This document shows positions 1 to 6,448 of a DNA stretch of 41,940 nucleotides, piece by piece. Within the stretch, counting starts at the first letter, position 1. Every line of letters starts with the position of its first letter. This DNA is from JANOYY01 sp031418035 (lineage in GTDB: Bacteria > Actinomycetota > Acidimicrobiia > Acidimicrobiales > JANYDT01). The notes under the pieces were generated by a model. It made no database searches. It was not told the origin of the DNA and was given only the letters and a program-made list of their open reading frames with translations. Position numbers and translations under genes: made by a program. The stretch lies in the NCBI GenBank assembly GCA_031418035.1, contig JANOWU010000315.1, forward strand, positions 1-41,940, given 5' to 3'.

Positions 1-109
1 TCCCTTCCTACCTCAAACACTTCGTTGACCAGCCAATATGTGGTTGGCAAACGGTCGAAACGTAGGATTTTCATCACCCTGCTAGGGGTCGGTTGCCCCG
101 AGTAGTCCT

Positions 110-1399
110 GTGGCGGGCGGTAGCGTCAGCCGTATGGCTCCCTCTGTGACCCCTGTGGACTCTGCGTCGCCCGTATCGTCGCCCGTATCGTCGCCCGTAT
201 CGGTGGCCCTGGTCGGCTCAACGGGGTCGATCGGCACGCAGACCCTCGACGTCGTGCGAGCAAACCCGGGTCGCTTCCGGATCGAGGCGATCGCCGCCCA
301 CCGTTCCGTCGACGCGCTGGTCGCGCAGGCCTGGGAGTTTCGTCCGCGCATCGTGGCGGTCGGCGACGATGCTGCGCTCGCGGCCATCCGCGATCGATTG
401 CCGCCGGGCACCGAACTTGTCGGTGGTGCCGACGTGTACGGCGACATCGCCGGTGTGGCCGACGTCTGCGTGAACGGGGTTGTGGGATTCGCGGGGTTGC
501 CGGTCACCATCAATGCCCTGAAGAACAACCGACGCCTGGCGCTGGCCAACAAGGAGTCGCTCATCACCGCCGGGCCGGTCGTGCGGGCCGTCCTCGACGC
601 CGCAGGACCCGGTGCCGAAATCGTTCCCGTCGACTCCGAGCACTGCGCGATTCATCAGTGTCTGGCCTCGCACCGATTCGCCGCCGGTCTCGGTGGGCCC
701 GACCGTCTCCGCCGACTCGTTCTGACGGCCAGTGGGGGCCCGTTCCGGGTGCGTGCTCGCGACGCGGGCGGTGGCATGGCCGCCCGGGCCGCTCTGGCGA
801 AGGTGACCCGCGACGAGGCGCTCGCCCACCCGACCTGGAAGATGGGCCCGAAGATCACGATCGACTCCTCCACCTTGTTCAACAAGGGCCTGGAGGTCAT
901 CGAGGCCAAGGAGCTCTTCGACGTCGATGTCGACCGGATCGACGTGGTCGTGCACCCGCAATCCGTGGTGCATTCGATGGCCGAGTTCAGCGACGGCACC
1001 ACCATGGCGCAACTTTCGATGCCGGACATGCGCCTGCCGATCGCGTATGCATTGGCCTATCCCGACCGCGTCGACAGCGCCTACGGGGCGATCGACTGGG
1101 CCTCACTCTCGCAGTTGGACTTCGAGCCTCCGGACCGAGAAGCCTTTCCCTGTCTCGACATGGCCTACGAAGCGGGACGCCGTGGTGGTGTGGTTCCGGC
1201 ATGGGTAAATGCCGCGAACGAGGTGGCCGTGGCCGCCTTTCTTGATGACGGAATTTCTTGGGGTGACATATTTGTTGTGATTGAGGCTTCACTTATGAGG
1301 GCAGACTCTGCTAAACCACTCTCAGTGGTTGACGTGGTTACTGCTGATCGGACGTCTCGACGACTTGCCGAAGAGCTTTGCCACGCCCTCAGCCGGTAA
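110..1399 (+). CDS. dxr: 1-deoxy-D-xylulose 5-phosphate reductoisomerase
   Basis: Cytoplasmic NADPH-dependent enzyme that converts DXP to 2-C-methyl-D-erythritol 4-phosphate, the committed step of the MEP isoprenoid pathway. The nucleotide-binding motif GSTGSIG lies close to the N-terminus, followed by the family blocks LANKESLI, VPVDSEHCAI, LTASGGPF, HPTWKMGPKITIDSSTL and VHPQSVVHSM, all in the expected order. The longest frame starts with GTG at 110, but ATG at 134 (421 aa) is as likely, because the first ~30 residues are low complexity and precede the fold. That segment contains a 12-bp tandem repeat encoding Ser-Pro-Val-Ser. The last ~120 bp are noticeably more AT-rich than the rest, yet family residues continue to the stop. 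It is followed by the protease gene 51 bp downstream, a common actinobacterial order. Function is very secure; the start is not. Confidence 0.95.
   Translation: MAGGSVSRMAPSVTPVDSASPVSSPVSSPVSVALVGSTGSIGTQTLDVVRANPGRFRIEAIAAHRSVDALVAQAWEFRPRIVAVGDDAALAAIRDRLPPGTELVGGADVYGDIAGVADVCVNGVVGFAGLPVTINALKNNRRLALANKESLITAGPVVRAVLDAAGPGAEIVPVDSEHCAIHQCLASHRFAAGLGGPDRLRRLVLTASGGPFRVRARDAGGGMAARAALAKVTRDEALAHPTWKMGPKITIDSSTLFNKGLEVIEAKELFDVDVDRIDVVVHPQSVVHSMAEFSDGTTMAQLSMPDMRLPIAYALAYPDRVDSAYGAIDWASLSQLDFEPPDREAFPCLDMAYEAGRRGGVVPAWVNAANEVAVAAFLDDGISWGDIFVVIEASLMRADSAKPLSVVDVVTADRTSRRLAEELCHALSR
168..203 (+). repeat. 12-bp tandem repeat in the dxr N-terminus
   Basis: About three copies of a unit reading tcgcccgtatcg lie in the reading frame of dxr and encode repeated Ser-Pro-Val-Ser. 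They sit before the nucleotide-binding fold, in a segment absent from most family members. Since 12 is a multiple of three, copy-number change would not shift the frame. Confidence 0.8.
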
Positions 1400-1450
1400 C
1401 CCCAAAACACAAGAAACCAAATTCTCCGTCACGAACGCAATGGATCACCA

Positions 1451-2872
1451 ATGAGTCAACCCATGGACACTTCCTCGAACCCCTCCCGTCCCGCATCGCC
1501 CCTGAGCACCAACGTCGAGCTCTTGGAGGCCGACGAAACCACACGCATCATCGATCTCACGGCGACGGAATCCGTCACCGAGTCTGCCCCGACTTCGCCC
1601 GACGCCCCACCCCCGCCTCGGGTCAACCCGATCGCCGCGTCGCTGGTCGCATCGTTCGTCGTTGTCTGGTCCGTGGTGAGCGGAAACACGAAAACGCTTG
1701 TTGTGGCTCTGGCACTCGGGTTCATGATCTTCGTGCACGAATTGGGTCACTTCGTCACGGCCCGCCTCACGGGCATGAAGGCGACCGAGTTCTTCGTCGG
1801 CTTCGGTCCACGGGTCTGGTCGTTCACCCGCGGCGAGACCGAGTACGGCATCAAAGCCATCCCGCTCGGTGGCTACGTCAAGATCCTCGGAATGACGAAC
1901 GTCGAAACGGTCGATCCGGCCGACGAACACCGGGCGTATCGCCAAAAAAGTTACCCGCGCCGGATCTTGGTGGCTTCGGCCGGTTCGCTCACGCACATGG
2001 TCATGGCGTTCCTGTGTTTCGTCTCGGTGTACTCCGGCTTCGGACAGCGCGTCGAGAAGGTCGCCGGGGTCCGGGTCGGTCCTGAATTCAACAGCGTCGG
2101 CTCGGTGGCGTCGCCGGCAGAGGCCGCCGGATTCAAGCCGGGTGAGGTGCTGCTTTCCGTGAACGGGAAAGAGGTCACCTTCAACCAGTCCGGAAACGAA
2201 TTCTCGACGAATCTTCCGCAGTTGCTCGCCGGGACCGCCGGTACCGACGTGGTGTTCGAGCTCGGTGAGACGGCGACGTACACCAAGCGTTCCGTCACCG
2301 TTCGCCCGCAGGGAGTTGACGTCGATGGACAGACGGTGGCGAGAGTGGGCATCACGATCGATCCCGTGGTGTCGGAGATTTCTACGGTTCGGGTGCCGGT
2401 CGCAACCGGTGCGCGCCGCGCCGGTTCGCAAATCGCCGAGTTCGCACCGATGACCTTCCAGGCGCTCGGCAAGTTCTTTGCACCAGATCAGCTCACCAAG
2501 TACTCCAAGGCCGTCGCCAATGCGGGCACTCCCGGCGCGACGAAAGAAATCGACGACACGCGGTTCTCGTCCCCCGTTGGCACCGTCAACTTGCTTGCCG
2601 AGGTGAGCGACAACAGCTTCACCGACGCGATCTTGTTGTTCGGTGCGATCAACGTCTTCGTCGGCATGTTCAACATGTTGCCGATGCTTCCCCTTGATGG
2701 CGGCCACGTTCTCGTCGCCACCTACGAGCGGATTCGCAGCACGCGCAAACGTCGCTACATTGCCGACGTCCGCAAACTCATGCCGGCGGCGTACGCCGTG
2801 ATGTTCCTCATGCTGCTGCTCGGAGCCTCGTCGCTGTATCTCGACATTCGGGCCCCGATCTCGTTGCCGTAA
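1451..2872 (+). CDS. rseP: Site-2 intramembrane zinc metalloprotease (RseP/Rip family, M50)
   Basis: Membrane protease of the site-2 family. Family members cut transmembrane anti-sigma factors or other membrane proteins inside the bilayer. The zinc motif HELGH is at residues 96-100 on a hydrophobic helix, and the second-half motif LPLDGGH with the metal-ligand Asp is near residue 416. A PDZ-like region (around AAGFKPGEVLLSVNGKEV) lies between them, and a hydrophobic C-terminus ends the protein. The first ~55 residues are Ser/Pro/Thr-rich and probably cytosolic. The length (473 aa) is somewhat above the usual 400-450 because of this extension. The start is ATG at 1451. It sits between dxr and ispG, as in many actinobacteria, where the homologue is called Rip1. 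The substrate is unknown. Confidence 0.93.
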   Translation: MSQPMDTSSNPSRPASPLSTNVELLEADETTRIIDLTATESVTESAPTSPDAPPPPRVNPIAASLVASFVVVWSVVSGNTKTLVVALALGFMIFVHELGHFVTARLTGMKATEFFVGFGPRVWSFTRGETEYGIKAIPLGGYVKILGMTNVETVDPADEHRAYRQKSYPRRILVASAGSLTHMVMAFLCFVSVYSGFGQRVEKVAGVRVGPEFNSVGSVASPAEAAGFKPGEVLLSVNGKEVTFNQSGNEFSTNLPQLLAGTAGTDVVFELGETATYTKRSVTVRPQGVDVDGQTVARVGITIDPVVSEISTVRVPVATGARRAGSQIAEFAPMTFQALGKFFAPDQLTKYSKAVANAGTPGATKEIDDTRFSSPVGTVNLLAEVSDNSFTDAILLFGAINVFVGMFNMLPMLPLDGGHVLVATYERIRSTRKRRYIADVRKLMPAAYAVMFLMLLLGASSLYLDIRAPISLP

Positions 2873-2975
2873 AGCCGCGTAGGTTTGCGTTTGGCTCCGA
2901 GTCGGGCCGGCGTGAGCTCTGCGTCGGGCTCACGTGGGTCCGTGTTACGTCTGCGTTTCCACCTAGGGTGGGGCG

Positions 2976-3587
2976 ATGGACCTTGACTTCTGGATCGACC
3001 CTATTTGACCGTGGTGCTGGCTGACGTCTCGTTGGGTCGTCGATATCGCTGCAGACCGAAACCTCACCATCACCTGGCGTTCGATCAGCCTGCTGATGAA
3101 GAACGACCTGAAGCCTGACTCGCCGTTCTTCTCCAAAGCAACGCGGACGCATCGATTGCTGCGGGTGCTCGAGTCCGTACGCGCCGACGAAGGCAACGAT
3201 CGAATTGGTGAGTTGTACACCGCGTATGGTCGCCGGATTCATCATGACCAGAACCTCGAGTTCGACGCCGCCGACGCACTTGCTGAAGCGGGGATCGACA
3301 CGAAGCACGCAGCGGCAATGAACGACGACTCCTTCGACGATATCATACGTGCACATATGGATGATGGTCTTTCGCTCACGGGCAACGACGTCGGCACGCC
3401 GATTCTCGGGTTCACCAACTCGGCCGGCAAACGAGTCGGGTTCTTCGGCCCCGTGATCAGTCAACGTCTGCCTCACGCCGACGCGCTGAACCTCTGGGAC
3501 GGCATCATGTTGACCGCAGGGATCGACAGCTTCTGGGAACTCAAGCGCACCCGCACCGAGCAACCACAGTTCGGCGAGCGGCCGTAG
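2976..3587 (+). CDS. Predicted selenoprotein: DsbA-fold oxidoreductase of the Rv2466c type, UxxC active site
   Basis: Reading from ATG 2976 gives MDLDFWIDPI, then TGA at 3006-3008, then PWCWLTSRWVV, and the frame stays open to TAG at 3587. The total is 203 codons, against 207 in mycobacterial Rv2466c as I recall it. Rv2466c has DPLCPWCWITSRW at the same place, so the UGA stands exactly where the nucleophilic Cys of CPWC belongs; the resolving Cys is residue 14. The C-terminus ELKRTRTEQPQF also matches that family, which are thioredoxin-fold, mycothiol-linked reductases. A SECIS-like hairpin follows the UGA (separate entry). A GGGTGGGG Shine-Dalgarno-like run precedes the ATG. The first standard start after the UGA, ATG 3096, would delete the whole active site. 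I infer selenocysteine insertion. The alternative is a single Cys-to-stop mutation. Sec genes (selA, selB, selC, selD) are not in this window, so this needs the rest of the genome. Confidence 0.82.
3022..3042 (+). promoter_or_regulatory. SECIS-like hairpin downstream of the in-frame UGA
   Basis: The RNA can fold as a lower stem 3022-3026/3038-3042 (TGACG with CGTCG, one G-U pair), a U-U mismatch at 3027/3037, and an upper stem 3028-3030/3034-3036 (CUC with GGG, one U-G pair). It is capped by a GUU loop at 3031-3033. Bacterial SECIS elements lie inside the coding region just after the UGA and have an apical loop beginning with G, often GU, some 16-37 nt downstream. Here the loop G is 22 nt after the UGA. 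The fold was made by eye and no energy was calculated. Confidence 0.6.
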
Positions 3588-3641
3588 CGACCGTTCACCG
3601 TGTTGCGACCAGAAGTTCCCCGGGTGGGCCAGAATGGAGCC

Positions 3642-4859
3642 ATGCTTCGCACCTACCCCCGTCGCACCACTCGGACCATCCAGGTCGGCAAGGTTGCCGT
3701 CGGCGGTACTGCGCCGATTTCGGTGCAGTCCATGACGACCACGAAGACAGCCGACGTTGAGGCAACGCTCGCCCAGATCTACTCACTCGCCGCCAACGGC
3801 TGCGACATCGTCCGTTGCACCTGCAACGAAGTCGAGGCCGCGGAAGCGCTTGCGCAGATCGTGCCGCGCTCGCCGGTGCCGATTGTCGCCGACATTCATT
3901 TTCAGTACAAGCTTGCCCTGGCTGCCCTCGAAGCTGGCGTTCATTGCCTGCGCCTCAACCCGGGCAACATTCGCAAGCCCGAACACATTCGCGCCGTCGT
4001 CCGCGAATCGAAGGACCGCGGGATCCCCATTCGGATCGGTGTGAACGGCGGATCGCTCGATCCCGACATCGAGGCGAAATACGGGCAGACGCCGGAGGGC
4101 CTCGTCGCGAGTGCGCAGCGTGAGTTGTCGTACTTCATGGAGGAGGACTTCCACGACGTGAAGATCTCGGTCAAGGCGTCGAATCCCGCGCTGATGATCG
4201 AGTCGTACCGGTTGCTGGCCGACACCGTCGACTATCCCCTCCATCTCGGGGTCACCGAGGCCGGTCCGCTTCCCGGAGGGCTCGTCAAGGCGACCGCAGG
4301 CATCGCCACGTTGCTGGCCGAAGGCATCGGCGACACGATCCGGTATTCGCTCACCGCGGATCCCGTCGAGGAAGCCCGCGCCGGGCGTCAACTCCTCGAG
4401 TCCCTGGGGCTTCGCGAGCGGACATCGCTCGACCTCATTGCCTGTCCGTCGTGTGGGCGCGCAGAGATCGACGTCATCAAGGTCGCGAACGACGCGCAAG
4501 ATGCACTACGCGAACTTAATGTTCCCATCCAGGTGGCCGTGATGGGCTGTGTGGTGAATGGACCCGGTGAGGCAGCGTCGGCCGACGTCGGCATTGCTGC
4601 CGGGCGTCATCGCGGTCACCTGTTCGTAAAGGGCAAGGTGGTGCGCGTCGTGCCAGAGGCGGAAATGGTAAGCGCGCTTGTCGCTATGGCACGCGAGGTT
4701 GCGGCCGAGGGTGCTGACTATGCACTGGCCAATGCTGATGCGGGTGCCGCGGCCGAGGCCGAGTACGACCGCAAGCTTCTCCTCGGCGAGCAGGGCGACG
4801 ACGCCAACAATGCCGGTCAGAAGATCGAAATCATCAAGAAGATCAACAAGGCCGAATAA
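3642..4859 (+). CDS. ispG: 4-hydroxy-3-methylbut-2-en-1-yl diphosphate synthase (IspG/GcpE)
   Basis: Iron-sulfur enzyme of the MEP pathway that reductively converts MEcPP to HMBPP in the cytoplasm. The TIM-barrel N-terminal half carries VQSMTTTKTADV, VADIHF and LRLNPGNI. The C-terminal cluster domain shows CPSCGR and MGCVVNGPGE, giving the expected [4Fe-4S] ligands C268, C271, C303 and E310. A GTG at 3600 would add 14 residues. I prefer ATG 3642, preceded by GGAG at 3635-3638, because the family match starts right after it. The C-terminal ~40 residues, Ala/Glu-rich then lysine-rich, are an extension. It lies downstream of the predicted selenoprotein and 6 bp before ung, and shares its pathway with dxr at the left of the window. 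Confidence 0.96.
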   Translation: MLRTYPRRTTRTIQVGKVAVGGTAPISVQSMTTTKTADVEATLAQIYSLAANGCDIVRCTCNEVEAAEALAQIVPRSPVPIVADIHFQYKLALAALEAGVHCLRLNPGNIRKPEHIRAVVRESKDRGIPIRIGVNGGSLDPDIEAKYGQTPEGLVASAQRELSYFMEEDFHDVKISVKASNPALMIESYRLLADTVDYPLHLGVTEAGPLPGGLVKATAGIATLLAEGIGDTIRYSLTADPVEEARAGRQLLESLGLRERTSLDLIACPSCGRAEIDVIKVANDAQDALRELNVPIQVAVMGCVVNGPGEAASADVGIAAGRHRGHLFVKGKVVRVVPEAEMVSALVAMAREVAAEGADYALANADAGAAAEAEYDRKLLLGEQGDDANNAGQKIEIIKKINKAE

Positions 4860-4865
4860 CCAGCA

Positions 4866-5543
4866 ATGCCCGAGACCGATTGGAATCCGGTTCTCCGCAC
4901 GGAGTTCGCGAAGCCGTATTGGGCACCGCTCATGGAGTTCGTGGCCGCCGAGCGGGCCGCGCATGCCGTGTACCCGCCGAAGGATCAGGTGTTCGCGGCA
5001 CTGCACCTGACGTCGTTCACCAACACGAAGGTATTGCTGTTGGGGCAGGATCCCTATCACGGGCCGGGTCAGGCCCACGGCCTGTGTTTCAGCGTACGTC
5101 CACCGACGATCCCACCGCCCTCGCTGGTGAACATCTACAAGGAGTTGGCGACGGATGTCGGGTTCGTTGCACCGAAGCATGGGTGCCTGACGTCATGGGC
5201 GCGTCAAGGTGTGCTGTTACTCAACACGACGCTGACCGTGCGTGCCCACGAGGCGGCAAGCCACCAGAAGAAGGGGTGGGAGACGTTTACCGACGAAGTC
5301 ATCCGTGCCGTGGCGTCGAAGGCTGAACCCGTCGTGTTCATCCTGTGGGGGGCGTCGGCGCGAAAGAAACGTGCACTTATCGATGGTGACCGGCACACGA
5401 TCATCGAGTCGGCGCACCCGTCACCACTAAGTGCACATAACGGATTCTTCGGGTCGAAACCGTTTTCGAAGACCAACGAAGCGCTTGTCGCCGCCGGCCT
5501 GTCGCCGATCGACTGGCAGCTCCCCGCCGATCCCGAGCTCTAG
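4866..5543 (+). CDS. ung: Uracil-DNA glycosylase, family 1
   Basis: Base-excision repair enzyme that removes uracil from DNA. The catalytic water-activating motif GQDPYHGPGQAHGLCFSV places the Asp at residue 62, and the HPSPLSAH motif with the catalytic His is at residue 184, followed by a typical FF-G-KPFSKTNEAL end. Length 225 aa is normal for the family. It starts 6 bp after the ispG stop and is probably co-transcribed with it. The gene is convergent with the acetyltransferase gene, and a palindromic repeat lies between their ends. Confidence 0.96.
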   Translation: MPETDWNPVLRTEFAKPYWAPLMEFVAAERAAHAVYPPKDQVFAALHLTSFTNTKVLLLGQDPYHGPGQAHGLCFSVRPPTIPPPSLVNIYKELATDVGFVAPKHGCLTSWARQGVLLLNTTLTVRAHEAASHQKKGWETFTDEVIRAVASKAEPVVFILWGASARKKRALIDGDRHTIIESAHPSPLSAHNGFFGSKPFSKTNEALVAAGLSPIDWQLPADPEL

Positions 5544-5590
5544 CACCCGCCCTTTTCACTCAGCGGCGAGCGCGAGCCCTCCTTTTCACT

Positions 5591-5669
5591 CAACGGCGAG
5601 TTGCAGGGTCGTCGGCAAGTTGTTGGTGGGGCTAAGTTGCCGTTGACCCTGCAACTCGCCGACGAGTGG
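5591..5669. repeat. Palindromic repeat family 1, copy A
   Basis: A ~78-bp element with perfect 16-bp inverted arms at 5595-5610 and 5645-5660 (GGCGAGTTGCAGGGTC and its complement). Inner 6-bp arms lie at 5613-5618/5637-5642 (CGGCAA/TTGCCG), and the loop is 18 nt. Copy B at 6285-6363 matches it in the same orientation with about three differences. A partial echo of the outer sequence (ttttcactcagcggcgag) lies just before it, near 5552-5569. It sits between the convergent ends of ung and the acetyltransferase gene, so it could act as a terminator there. No T-tract follows. Confidence 0.9.
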
Positions 5670-5678
5670 ATGGGGGAG

Positions 5679-6242
5679 TTACCGGGGTTGGAACTCGCTG
5701 GCGCGGAACTCGCGGGCCAGCAATCCGAATAGGGCATCGTCGGTGACGACATCGTCGACCCAGTACGACTCGCGGCGAATGCCCTCGGGTTGAAAGCCGA
5801 GTCGGGTGAGTACGCGGATCGACGCTGCATTGTCGGGGTGGGTCGACGCCTGCAGGCGATGTACGCCGACGTCGGTGACGAGGTAGTGGCACAGGGCCGA
5901 GGCCGCCTCGCTGGCGTAACCGAGCCCTCGGGCCCAGGGGTGGAGCGTGTAGCCAATCTCGGCGGTCTTCGAATTGTCGCTGAGGTGCACAGCCACATCG
6001 CCGACCGTACGCTGGGTGGCCTGCTCGACCACGATGATTTGGTACCACGACCCGGGAGTTGGTCCGCCGAGGGCCACGCACTCGTCAACGAGCGACTGCG
6101 CGTTCTCGATCGAGTACGGGACCGACCACCCCTGATACTCGGCGGTCGTAGGGTCGGATCGACGCTCGGCCAAGTCCGCAACATCGTCGAGGCCGACGGG
6201 GCGGAGCAACAGTCGTGCGGTCCGACGGGGAGCGAAGATCAC
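5679..6242 (-). CDS. GNAT-family N-acetyltransferase (RimJ/RimL-like)
   Basis: Acetyl-CoA-dependent acetyltransferase of the RimJ/RimL type, whose members acetylate protein N-termini or small molecules. The N-terminal TARLLLRPVGLDD signature, the central EIGYTLHPWARGLGYASEA acetyl-CoA loop, and the HRLQASTHPDNAASIRVLTRLGFQPEG block are all present in order. The chosen start, GTG 6242, leaves the usual short lead before TARLLLR. GTG at 6281 would add 13 residues, and anything further upstream translates repeat copy B. No clear ribosome binding site supports either. The gene stands alone on the minus strand, framed on both sides by repeat family 1. The substrate cannot be told from sequence. 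Confidence 0.85.
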   Translation of the reverse strand: MIFAPRRTARLLLRPVGLDDVADLAERRSDPTTAEYQGWSVPYSIENAQSLVDECVALGGPTPGSWYQIIVVEQATQRTVGDVAVHLSDNSKTAEIGYTLHPWARGLGYASEAASALCHYLVTDVGVHRLQASTHPDNAASIRVLTRLGFQPEGIRRESYWVDDVVTDDALFGLLAREFRASEFQPR

Positions 6243-6284
6243 CGTGCCAGTGTTGCGTATCGTCGCGACCCGTGCCCACACATT

Positions 6285-6363
6285 CAACGGCGAGTTGCAG
6301 GGTCGGCGGCAAGTTGTTGGTGGGGCTAAGTTGCCGTTGACCCTGCAACTCGCCATCGAGTGG
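6285..6363. repeat. Palindromic repeat family 1, copy B
   Basis: Second direct copy of the element at 5591-5669, including the 16-bp outer arms and the CGGCAA/TTGCCG inner arms. Differences are one base in the inner stem region and two just outside the right arm. This copy lies in the divergent region between the acetyltransferase and the PEP-mobile-domain gene, so simple terminator function does not explain both copies. Confidence 0.9.
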
Positions 6364-6388
6364 GATGGGGGGGCGCAGATTTGCGTCA

Positions 6389-6427
6389 CACGCTGTCACG
6401 CAGTCACGCAGTCACGCAGTCACGCAC
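6389..6427 (+). repeat. 8-bp tandem repeat (cagtcacg) upstream of the PEP-mobile-domain gene
   Basis: About four tandem copies of an 8-bp unit (cagtcacg, the first imperfect) lie just before the ribosome binding site GAGGAG of the next gene. Copy-number change here could alter leader length. No protein-coding role is likely, since the good start codon lies downstream. Confidence 0.75.
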
Positions 6428-6448
6428 ACACGGAGCCGAGGAGTTGTC

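Noticed and set aside
1..109. Promoter or gene end before dxr
   Set aside because: No -35/-10 pair at good spacing and no recognisable protein end; left undescribed.
2976..3008. Reading the UGA as a plain nonsense mutation (pseudogene)
   Set aside because: Not excluded, but the UGA is at the one codon where Sec is expected, a SECIS-like hairpin follows, and no other lesion is present.
3096..3587. A 163-residue protein starting at ATG 3096
   Set aside because: It is only the part of the selenoprotein gene after the UGA. It lacks the CxxC active site, while the upstream frame continues the family match.
6365..6448. N-terminal extension of the PEP-mobile-domain protein
   Set aside because: It translates 8-bp tandem repeats, and a strong Shine-Dalgarno sequence lies before ATG 6449.
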